Positions 12,401-21,777 of a DNA stretch of 64,000 nucleotides are shown here, piece by piece. Under the pieces are notes generated by a model. It saw only the letters and a program-made list of their open reading frames with translations, was not told the origin of the DNA and ran no database searches. Source of the stretch: Echiichthys vipera. Its lineage: Eukaryota > Chordata > Actinopteri > Perciformes > Trachinidae. The translations under genes were made by a program, and so were the position numbers. Each line of letters opens with the position of its first letter. Position 1 is the stretch's first letter. The stretch is taken from the NCBI GenBank assembly GCA_963691815.1, contig OY829662.1, positions 22,984,062 through 23,048,061 of the forward strand, in the 5' to 3' direction.

Positions 12401-12861
12401 ACCTGCTGACTCTCCACTACAGTCCCATGGATGGAGATGGGGGCATGTCCCTTCCTTTGTCGCTTCCTGTAGTCTACAGTCAGCTCCTTTGGTTTAAGTT
12501 GAGACGGAGGAGGTTGTTGTCTGGCACCAACATACCAGGGCTCTGACCTCCTCTGTAGACAGAACCTAATGGTGTTGGAGCTGTGGGTGGCCACGCATTC
12601 GTGCGTGAACGGAGTCCACGAGAGAGCTGAACATGCTGCACCCCCACGGTCAGTGGACAATAAAGGTTACCAGCCCGGGGTCAGGTAGGTAGGTAAGTAG
12701 TTTACTTACTACATGGTGCATTCGTAATTCACGTTTACTGTGGTGCTAACTTTGAGTTGCAAAAAACAGGCTTAAAACCAAAACGAAATGTACTCACCGG
12801 AAAAAACTCACATCCGCCCCCTTACAGGCTCTTCTAGTGCAACCCAATGCCGAACAAGACA
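9414..12861 (-). CDS. THAP-domain protein with HCF-1-binding motifs and C-terminal coiled coil (right copy)
   Basis: Three minus-strand exons: 12861-12797 (start codon 12861-12859), 10373-10241 and 9995-9414 (stop TGA 9416-9414), giving about 259 residues. The THAP DNA-binding domain fills residues 1-82: Cys3, Cys8, Cys52 and His55 bind zinc, Trp34, Trp43 and Phe56 are in place, and the domain ends with AVPTIF (75-80). An acidic, Pro/Ser-rich linker follows. Two [DE]HxY motifs, the HCF-1-binding consensus of THAP proteins, lie at DHSY (169-172) and DHMY (185-188). A basic, heptad-like coiled coil covers roughly 196-252. This is the usual plan of small THAP transcription factors such as THAP1, but I cannot assign the orthologue. 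The exon 3 acceptor could be TTAG|GGC or six bases later at CCAG|AGG. A strong donor-like CCA|GTAAGT lies inside exon 3 at 9945/9944. Confidence 0.85.
11140..11455 (-). pseudogene. LINE 3'-end coding fragment
   Basis: Minus-strand reading gives RILYRYPIKSILTSQ (about 11282-11326) and, in a shifted frame, CLYTQVCRKKAQRISKDPNP (about 11159-11218). These match the region downstream of the reverse transcriptase domain in fish Rex1/CR1-like LINEs (the SILTxxI and RRCxRKAxxIxxDxSHP blocks). The frame is broken and only this tail survives. Confidence 0.65.
12375..12525 (-). pseudogene. LINE reverse-transcriptase fragment
   Basis: The minus-strand frame reads LKPKELTVDYRKRQRKGHAP followed by ISIHGTVVES. 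This is the KTKELVVDFR...PIxIxGxxVE block that follows the catalytic aspartates in Rex1/CR1-like LINEs. It has the same orientation as the fragment at 11140-11455, so both may derive from one inserted and later broken copy. Confidence 0.7.
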
Positions 12862-13130
12862 TTTTAGACCAACAAAATTGCTCTCTTTCGAAGAAACACC
12901 TTTTCACACACCAACACCACAGTGCAAAGGACGTGCCTTGCTACCACTTAACAATACTTATCAATACAAATAAAGATATCTAAAATCTACTGTTTTGCTC
13001 TTCTTCTGCTTTTCGGCATAACTCAATTCTAACACAATGTTTACAAAGGCTGTCAGCGCCTTCATCACTTTCTAGTGACGCGTTTTGATGACGTTGTTTT
13101 AGCGTCTTCCGCTCTTGCTCGAGGCGGCAG
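12862..13130. promoter_or_regulatory. probable bidirectional promoter between THAP gene and wbp11
   Basis: The right THAP gene starts leftward at 12861 and the first wbp11 exon starts rightward near 13130, so at most about 270 bases separate them. The wbp11 side becomes GC-richer and contains an ETS-like tcttccgct (13107-13115). A YY1-like aaacatggcg follows at 13133-13142, at or just inside the wbp11 exon. Neither side has an obvious TATA box. This layout is typical of housekeeping divergent gene pairs. The assignment is inferred from position. Confidence 0.5.
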
Positions 13131-13286
13131 TAAACATGGCGACCGGCTAACGACATTGTCGCATTGAGTCCTGCAGGGTTTGGGTTTCTCTTTCAGAACG
13201 TACACACTACGTTTACTTTGTTTTTGTAGGTACGCAGAGGTGCGTGTGTGGGGCGTTACGCTCTACGGGCTTTATTGAATAAAAAG
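13130..13286 (+). other. wbp11: likely noncoding first exon of wbp11
   Basis: GC-richer stretch ending in a good donor, AAAAG|GTAAAG at 13286/13287. The next exon begins after TCTGCAG at 14569, with 23 bases of leader before the start codon at 14592. The transcription start is not visible, so the left edge is approximate. Confidence 0.5.
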
Positions 13287-13829
13287 GTAAAGTCAAGTTT
13301 CGCCTCCTTTGCTGCTGTCGATGCTAACGCGGCCCTAGCTACACATGCTAGCGAACGTGAACGGTTATCGTCGCCAGACGAATGCTGCTCTAGCCGCTAA
13401 GATGTGTGTTGGATATCTATCACAAGCATTTAGCTGGCTTTATCATATTTGCTATCCACTTAAATCACCCACTACGAGTGAATAACGTTAAGTCTATCAG
13501 AGAAATGTGTTGGATTGACTTAACGTTGCCCTGCGTGTGAACAAGACTTTGATTGTTAACTTTAAGTTAACGTTAAGTTGATGGCTAATAGTATTAGCTA
13601 ACCGTCATGCTCGAGTACAGTGTTTATCTAAATAAGCGTTGTATTTACATTTAGCAATAACTCTGTCCTAATGTAATTTCAGTTTATTAGCAGCTATCAG
13701 TAACATTAGCTAAATGGAGCCGACCATCGTCTCAAATATGCTCTGACGTTATCAGGGATAATCGTTGAGAATTGATTGTGAAATGAAAATATAAGGCGGT
13801 GACGTGCACAATCTTTTAGCGAACACAGG

Positions 13830-14540
13830 TGTTTTTTTACCTTTATTTAAAAAGACTCATTGATTTAAAATCTCTTTTACAAGAGTGTCCTAACCAAGAC
13901 ATGCAGCAGCATAGTCATGCTGTACATACACACAAACACAATAGGGACAAAACAGTAAAACATTTCAAGGTAAACTACAATAATACAAAGCATCTACAGC
14001 CAGATGTTTCTGCCTCATTTTGTTTTAAAGTTTTCTGTAAACTGTTCCAGGCTGAGGGAGCAGCAAACACAAACTCTTTCTTTCCTAGTTCAGTTCTGAC
14101 TTTTGGGACAAACAGCAAGAACAGATACCGAGACCGAAGATTGTAAGTCCCAACATTGTTTCAGTTAATGTAGAACAAATGCCTTGTAAACGAGAATAGG
14201 CAGGTATCCCAGTATGCGTTGATAAGGAGGACCATCCAGCCCGTTCATATAGTGTAATGTGATGAGTCGGTGCTTTAAAACCAGTGATGAACCTCAGAGC
14301 TCCATGATACAGTGTCAAGAGCACGTAAGCTTTGAGACGAGGCTTGCACATATACAACATAACCGTAGTTCAGAACAGACATGGAAGTGGCAGCAACCAG
14401 TCTGAAAGAAAGGAAGGCAGGATTTGATCCTAAAATAAAAACCCAGTTTCAATTTAAATCTTTTTACCAGCTGCTGAATATGATTTGCAAAAGAGAGGTA
14501 TTCATCGATTAATATACCAAGATATCTATTTCACCTGTCA
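13830..14540 (-). pseudogene. LINE 3' fragment in wbp11 intron 1
   Basis: Minus-strand readings include LSFANHIQQLV-like sequence near 14480-14530. Further along comes LYHGALRFITGFKAPTHH with LYERAGWSSLS after it (about 14190-14310). These blocks belong to the C-terminal part of fish LINE ORF2 (the HxALRFIT...LYExxGWPSL region). Frameshifts and stops show it is dead. The last part toward 13830 resembles the LINE 3' UTR. Confidence 0.7.
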
Positions 14541-14591
14541 TAATTGCTGGGATTTTGATACTCTGCAGGGTGAAGGAGACGCACCGGCACA

Positions 14592-17500
14592 ATGGGGCGA
14601 CGTTCAACCTCCTCCACCAAGAGTGGGAAGTTTATGAACCCCACCGACCAGGCCAGTAAGTACCGACCATACCCAAGAGCTGGTCTCTTTGGAAACCAAC
14701 CTGCTCCATAACCCTGACGAATTATCAATCTATTGTTGTCAGATGTCAGAATAGTAACTACAGTATACTTGTTTTCTACCTCCCTTACAGGAAAGGAGGC
14801 CAGGAAAAGGGAGTTAAAAAAGGTACAACTGAGTCCCTCAAACACAAGACTCACTTTAATGTACTCATTGATCTTAGTAATGTTATTGTATTGATAACAC
14901 ATCACTCCATTTGTTAATATTCCTGATAGAACAAGAAGCAGAGAATGATGGTGAGAGCGGCGGTGCTGAAGATGAAGGATCCCAGACAGATCATCAGAGA
15001 CATGGAGAAGCTGGATGAGATGGGTAAGGGGGCTGATTTTGTATGCTGCTGTTGAACGGGCTTTTTTACAGTTAAAAATGCTTTCTACAATGTTTGCTAG
15101 CCATAGTCATTTACTGTAAAAGTTAAAGGAAAAGAGGATAATATCTTTTTCAAGATCTAAGATTTTTTGATTACTTTCAACATTCATGTATGTATAGGTT
15201 TTGAAAAAAATAAAAATAAAAACGAAGCCTTTCTGCCACATCTCCAACAGAGTTCAACCCAGTTCAGCAGCCCTTGTTGAATGAGAAAGTATTGAGGGAC
15301 AAGAGGAAGAAGCTACGCGAGACATTTGAGCGTATTGTCCGTCTATACGAGAGAGAAAATCCTGACACCTACAAGGAGCTACGCAAACTGGAATTGGACT
15401 ATGAGACCAAAAGAGGGCAGCTGGCTCTCTATTTTGACTCTGTCAAGGTGTGTTTATGAGTCTATTTTTTGTACTCGATGCATGCTTTTATTTGCTCTAC
15501 TGGAGTCATGAATTTGTATATATTTATGTTTAAATGAAAGGATATAGTATTCACAGTTTAAACAAAATGTGTATTTGCCTGGTGAGATTGAGATGCAGTA
15601 ATGTGGAAAGGATTTTGGTTGCAGGCATAAAGCTCCATAGTGGTGAACCTAAGTTTTGATCAATCTTGACCCATTGAGGTTGAAAACATTGGTATGAAAT
15701 TCTAGATTTATATTTTTTCTTTTACAGGGAATTGCCCGCATGTTTGTTTCTTTTGTTTGCTGCCATGTGTACACAGTATGTTGAGCTTCAACAGTTTGTG
15801 GAGCTTTACTGTGCTTGGACTTTTTGGTCACTCTGTCATTACTACCACGTGTTTCATTTCCTCTTTTTCAGAATGCAGAGTCAGTGGAGGTCGACAGCAT
15901 CCCTTTACCAGATATGCCTCACGCTCCCTCCAATATCCACATCCAGGACATCCCACTACCAGGAGCTCAGCCTCCCTCCATACTTAAGAAGAACACCACC
16001 TTTGGGTAGGCATCAGCCTGTGTGTATTACAGGTTTCTTTGGGTAATCTCAATACATTAAGCTGCAGAATTTTGCTGTGCTACTGAGGTCAATCTTTTCT
16101 GAAGGAGTTCTGTTTTTATGTCTCTCTCAGTAAAGGACCCCTGTCAGTAGTTTCTGGGCCGGTTTTGGCAACAATGCCAGCTGTGCCACGTTTACCTCCA
16201 GGAAAGAAGCCCCCCGGACCCCCACCAGGGCCTCCACCTCCACAGGTCCTGGCACTGTACGGCATTCCTACTCGGCGATCTTTTGGCATGGACTCAGGTA
16301 ACGCATATAAACCCTTAATGATAACATTGATGAATGATACTTTTCCATAATAATGATAAGACTTTGATTGCATAGTTGTGTTGCATTTCTGCAGGTTGCC
16401 CTTACATTTTCTTTTCCCTGAACAGAGCCTTCCATTCCTGGTTTAGAAAAGGACTCTCCAATGGAGTTGGGAAGAGATCGGGACAGCGGCAGTGACAGCG
16501 ATAGAGATCGGGATGATGTGGACGACGATGAAAGTGACTCTGAAGAGGACAGCGAAGAAGAACGCGATGAAGGGGGAGATGGTGACCAAAGAATGAGCGT
16601 GGAAAGGCAGGATGATGATAGGGAGGAGGATAGAGACAGAAATGAAAGAAATGCTGGTGAGTGTTTAAGAAGTACTCAAACACATTTTTGATATAATGTC
16701 TCAACTTTAAAAAGGTTGTTCTGTGTTATTATTTCTATATTTGACAGGCTCATGGTCCAGATATTAAAGACAAACACAAACTATACAGACACATACATAA
16801 CATAAAAATGACGCATATCTAGTGGACATGTGTGCTAAAGATTAAAATGCATACAAAGGTTGGTTCCAATATTTCCAAAGGCTGGAGGAATATCCTGTCT
16901 CACTTAGGGTAGGGTCAGTCAAAGTCCTTATCATGCTATTCCTAGACTCAGTCAGCCTGCACATACATTTTTACAAAAAAATTCCTGAGTAATGCTTGAA
17001 AAGTGGGAACTCTCCAGTTTACAAACATCTTGCTGGCACTTCCCCATCTTGGGTTTCTGTCTGTATTATGATATGGGTTAGGGTATAATGAAGAAAATTG
17101 CACTTATCACAACAGTTTTAGGAAACTAGCAGGTCCATCGTGCATTCTAATATTAATACATACTAATTTCATGTCCTAACTTCTTTAGGTCGCAGTGTAC
17201 GTTTTGCGGACATGCCTCCAGAGGCACCCCATGAAGGAAAGAAGAAGAAAAAGAGGTTGGTGAAGAAGACCAAGGCCATTACCCCTCTTCAGGCGATGAT
17301 GTTGAGGATGGCAGGTACTATAGTAAACCAGTGTCTTTGCTCCATACTGGTTAAGCTAGCACATCTTCATTTCTATTTCTGATGACATGGTATGGCATTT
17401 TGTTGTTGTCTTCAGGTCAGTCAATTCCTGAAGACGAGGAAGAAGAAGAGGTCGAGGAAGAATACACAGATGAATCGGACAGCTCAGACATCGAGGACAG

Positions 17501-19903
17501 GGGGCCCCCAGGGGAAAACCCACCACACCTTATGGCTAATCCGCGTCTACCCCCTCCCTCTGGACCAGTGGCACCGCAAGGGCCTCCACACCTGCAAGGG
17601 CCGCCAATGACTGGGCCTCCACCACTGGGTCCACCCCCAGCTCCTCCCATGAGGCCTCCTGGTCCACCTTCTGGCCCGCCTCCTGGCCCACCACCAGGTT
17701 AGATGCAACATTTGTCGTTGGAAAACCATCGTCTTAAGCCGCACATAACGGCTTACTGCTTCTTTCTGAACTTTCACAATAAAAGCCCTAGACATGGTAT
17801 ACCGCACCACAGATCATTTTGCTAAGAGGCAAGTCAACAAAACAGCTTACAACTCAACAAAATAAGTAACAGAAGCTATCATCAGGTAGATGGCAAAAGA
17901 AAAACAGCCAGCCGAATAAGAGAGCGATAAGAACCATTCTTTCTAACAGAACAGCACTGTCTACTTCTCAAAACTGCTAAGGCATTTATCATTCTGGTAC
18001 AAATTACAGTTGTGTATTACTTTGGACAGTCGCCATGCTGCTAAAGGTATGATAACGGTATGAACAAGTATCCGATCCAGTGACTAGATAGCTAACCTGA
18101 CTAGCTAAACGCTAAATTTACTTGTACTTATGCAGCGCCTTTCTAGTCTTCTAAACACTCAGGGCGTTTTTATACGACTTGCCGTGTTGGGAAAGTTCAT
18201 TTTCGTTTCAGTAACATTCATCAGGCAGAGTATGGTACGTTCAGTTCACCTTCGCCCAAAATATGAACGGGTTCATGAACTATCGTGGGATGAACGCGTT
18301 TAGGCACAACACTGACTATTTGTCACATTCACCCATTCACACAACAGATATTCATACACTAAAGGCAAAGGCTTCCTGGCCCCGAGCAGCCTTATCTTGC
18401 TCAAGGACACTTCAACATGTGGGCTGGAGGAGCCAGGAATTGCGCTGCCGATCATACAAAAGGAGGAAGACCCATTCTTCTTAGCTACAGCTGCTCAATC
18501 TACTTGTTCATGAGAAAATCTGCAAACAGAAAATGTTTTACATATACATGTTATCGCCATCTCTGTTGCAATGTTTGTGTCCTGTGTTGTTGGTAACATT
18601 AGCTTTAAGGAATACAGAAAGTGATCTGTATCTGGTTTGAACCAATAATACCACTTGAGAATGCTATGGGGTGGAATCTGCTCTGTTTCCACTTTAAGGG
18701 TGTACAGGATGTACTCATTATCCATATGTACACTATGCATCATACAGATGATATACTCTGTCATCTCTAGGTGCTCCTCCGTTCCTGAGGCCTCCTGGTA
18801 TACCTGGAGGTATGAGGGGTCCAATGCCTCGTCTTCTGCCGCCTGGACCTCCGCCAGGAAGGCCCCCAGGTCCGCCACCAGGCCCTCCTCCTGGCCTTCC
18901 ACCAGGTCCTCCACCACGAGGACCCCCTCCCAGACTGCCACCCCCAGCACCACCAGGTAGGCACATGTGTGCGTACAGTGTATGAAGGCACACATTTGTG
19001 TGTCTGTGTGCACATGTGTAGTACTATCAATCACAATGTCAATGTGTATATAATGTGTATATGTTCTTGTGTGCATAAACACATAATGACATTATTTCTT
19101 GTCAAACACTTTGGCATTGAAATTTACAAATATTGCTATGAATATATAAAATAATACTTAGCATAGAAGAAGGTCTTATTTATTTCTCATCAAAATACAT
19201 CTTTTGTCTTTTTACAGGTATTCCACCTCCTCCCCCAAGAGCAGGAGGGCCCCCACGTCCACTTGCCCCACCACTCTCCCTCTTCCCTCCACCTCTCAAC
19301 TCCAACGTGCTCAGTGCTCCTCCCAATATTGTCCAGCGACAAAAAGGCTCAGGTCCCAACCAGGATGGTTCCCAGAGCAACATGCCACCCCCTCCCATGC
19401 CCATGCGACCGGGTGTCATGCAGATGCCTCCTCCTCCAGGGACAGCTGCCGCCTCCACAGGCTCCAATCCTGGAGGCCCCCCTAGCCACCACCACGCAGC
19501 CACCATCGAGAAGCGACCCAACATCACCTCTATCGCCTCAGCTGGAGGCAGCCTGGCAGCGGGTGCTGGCTCTGGTGGAGCCACCATTTCTGCCAAACCT
19601 CAGATTATCAATCCAAAGGCGGAGGTCACCCGCTTTGTGCCTACGGCACTGAGGGTGCGTAGGGACAAGGGCGGAGCAATGCCTGGGGCAGCAGCTGGGC
19701 CTCATGAGAAAGTAGGCGGTGGTATCGGAGGAAGAAGAGGAGATGATGGTATGGGAGGTGGACAGGGGCGGAAACAGCAGGTAACAGCTGCTTCCATGGG
19801 TTTGGTCAACCCAGCCCAGATGGGTGCTGTGGCTCAGCCCAACATGAAGACTAAGGACCAGATGTATGAAGCCTTTATGAGGGAAATGGAGGGACTCCTC
19901 TGA
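14592..19903 (+). CDS. wbp11: WW domain-binding protein 11 (spliceosome-associated, PP1-interacting)
   Basis: Eleven coding exons: 14592-14655, 14791-14822, 14930-15023, 15251-15447, 15872-16005, 16131-16297, 16426-16656, 17189-17314, 17416-17697, 18771-18956, 19218-19903. All introns are GT-AG and the total is 2199 nt, or 732 residues plus stop. The N-terminal Wbp11 domain begins MGRRSTSSTKSGKFMNPTDQ and is Lys/Arg-rich. A first proline-rich motif, PPGKKPPGPPPG, starts at 196. An acidic Ser-Asp-Glu tract covers about 225-306. RSVRFAD (308-314) fits the RVxF docking motif for protein phosphatase 1. Very long Pro-Gly runs follow, and the conserved end is KTKDQMYEAFMREMEGLL. In mammals the protein (also NpwBP, SIPP1) is nuclear, binds the WW domain of PQBP1 and acts in pre-mRNA splicing. 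This copy is longer than the roughly 640-residue human protein, mostly through extra Pro/Gly sequence. Confidence 0.97.
16657..17188. other. wbp11 intron 7
   Basis: AT-rich intron with no recognised element. Confidence 0.6.
17698..18770. other. wbp11 intron 9
   Basis: Intron of about 1.1 kb. The middle part is a dispersed repeat (listed at 18117-18480). The remainder is unremarkable. Confidence 0.6.
18117..18480. repeat. common teleost interspersed repeat, interrupted
   Basis: The outer parts (tacttatgcagcgcctttct near 18122 and the segment from cacattcacccattcacaca to about 18450) look like one well-known fish repeat containing the phrases cattcacccattcacac and gctcaaggacactt. The central part (about 18165-18305), with gttcatgaactatcg-type inverted motifs, appears to be a separate insertion. 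Class not determined. Confidence 0.5.
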
Positions 19904-20424
19904 GAACTGGGAGGGTATTTGGGATGGGTGGGGGTTAACAAAAGGAGCGTATTTGTTTTCTGTTTAACGTTTTAGTGGTAGCTGTGCTCAAGGCAGTCAG
20001 TTAGATGAGTTTCTCTTTAGCGAACTAAGGAAATGCGGCTTATTTCAGCACTGGTCTCACCAGGCTCATCTTCATTTCATCTGGACTATTACTTGTTGTA
20101 TCGGAGAGAATGTGAATTTGATGTTTGTAAGAAATCTGATTATGTATGGAATTGGAAACATTTCGACTGGTTGCTATGAGGAGGCGACTCATAAAAACAA
20201 TACTATAAAAAAATGCCGTTATTTTTTCCCCCCCCAATAACTGTATTTTCCTCAAGCCAACTGTTTTGTCTTTTGCCTCAACAAGAAAAGGCATTTTGTA
20301 TGATTATTTTATTGATGACCTCAAAAACATGTTGGACATCAAAATTAAGGTGTGGAATGTTTGTCAACCATACAGAAATGACTAAATATATGTCTGAAAC
20401 TGTTCTGTTCTGCAGCTAAATAAA
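19904..20424 (+). other. wbp11: wbp11 3' UTR and polyadenylation signal
   Basis: Sequence after the stop codon contains no open frame of note. An AATAAA hexamer at 20419-20424 is the most likely polyadenylation signal for wbp11. Confidence 0.6.
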
Positions 20425-20768
20425 TACTTTTTACCTCATGTTTCAGTTTCACGTAATATAAGAGGAAACATAAGCAACACATAGACAAAATGATTACATA
20501 ATATGGAAGTTTATGTCAGGATACTTTATATCTGGAAAATATTTTCATAAACTCCAGTCAGGAATTTAAGTTTCCAGATATGTTTATTTTTTTCTTGAAC
20601 CCCCTTTTTTAAATATCTTTTTTTTGTTTGTTTCATCTGTTTTAGGTAGTGGATATCTCATGTTGTACGTTAAGGCTATGGTGTATGGGCACAACGCATA
20701 GCAACAGCAGTGCTCGGCTGTGCAGCGTTTACCTACAGGATGCCACAACCACTAGCTACAACATGATG

Positions 20769-21401
20769 TTAACCCTCCTGTTACCCTCAAATTTTACTAA
20801 CATCGTTTATCCTTACGGTCAATTTGACCCCGGCAATTTAAACATCCAGAAAATGATTAGAATCAAAGTTGTTACTCAAGTTTTCTTGTCAGATACTCTG
20901 TGTATTTGTTGACTACCTAAATAGCATTTTAAATTCAACAAACACAGAACCCCAGACACCTTCCTATACATCCAGAATACCTATAACTTGACTTCGGAAA
21001 TATAAAATAAAATAAAATATCTTACAGATTAAAATTGGATCAAGGGATATTTGTTTGTGTTTTAAAGTGAGTTTATTATTTGTAAGTACTTTATTGTGTT
21101 ATTTATAATATTTGGAATGAAATAAATTTCTATTATCAAGGACAGTAGCATATATTACATACAGGGTCACTTTGACCTCAGGAGAAACAATTTTAAACAT
21201 TTCTAAATATTTGAATTGTAGAATAGATAATAATGATTAAATCATTAAAATAATCAAACTGACAAAAAGGAACACTGATGCGGCAAGTATGTATATCAGA
21301 ATCAGAAATACTTTAATAATCCAAGGGGACATTGTTTTTGTTTCAAACTCCAGCTATACAAACAACATATTAAACAATAATATTATACAGTATATATATA
21401 C

Positions 21402-21479
<78 letters not shown>

Positions 21480-21667
21480 AAAATTACAATGGTAATATAT
21501 ACAGATCAAAAGTACTGTAATAACGTGCAAAGTACCGTAAAATGGGCAAAGACCAGACAGGAAAAGTCATTAAATATCCAGAAATAAATATATATGTCAA
21601 CCATGTATTTAGAGATATTAAACATTGAATGGGGTCAAATGGACCACAAGGATAACAGGAGGATTAA
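20769..21667. mobile_element. TTAA-flanked miniature transposon (piggyBac-like) with nested repeat
   Basis: Both ends are flanked by TTAA (20769-20772 and 21664-21667). The left end reads ccctcctgttaccctc. The inverse complement of the right end reads tcctcctgttatccttg. A second inverted block, ggtcaatttgacccc against its partner near 21630-21645, lies further in. TTAA duplications with CCCTCCTGTT-type ends fit piggyBac-like miniature elements. The inside has been invaded by a dispersed repeat with a (TA)n tract (about 21295-21560). No transposase frame is present. Confidence 0.7.
21295..21560 (+). repeat. dispersed repeat, copy 1, with (TA)n tract
   Basis: Shares long similarity with 25313-25570: the phrases aatcagaaatactttaataa, cagctatacaaacaacatat and cagatcaaaagtactgtaat occur in the same order in both. 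Both copies contain a (TA)n run at the same internal place (here 21391-21474), so the TA array belongs to the family. Confidence 0.75.
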
Positions 21668-21777
21668 AAAGGTGAAAAACAACAATTCCCGTGAGCCATT
21701 GCGGCGTAAACTCGAAGTCGTTCCCTTGTTTCTGCGTCTGCGCGTTCCGTAGCTGACGACACGTTGGGGCGAAAAGC

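Larger units (their letters stand above)
10374..12796. other. intron 1 of right THAP gene
   Basis: About 2.4-kb intron. It contains two LINE fragments listed separately (about 11140-11455 and 12375-12525) and otherwise AT-rich sequence without recognisable features. Confidence 0.6.

Noticed and set aside
12379..12660. 93-codon minus-strand frame as an extra THAP exon
   Set aside because: Its conserved part (KELTVDYRK) is LINE reverse transcriptase; it lies within the THAP intron.
18495..19082. 195-codon minus-strand frame over wbp11
   Set aside because: Antisense shadow of the proline/glycine-rich wbp11 exon; the plus strand carries the conserved protein.
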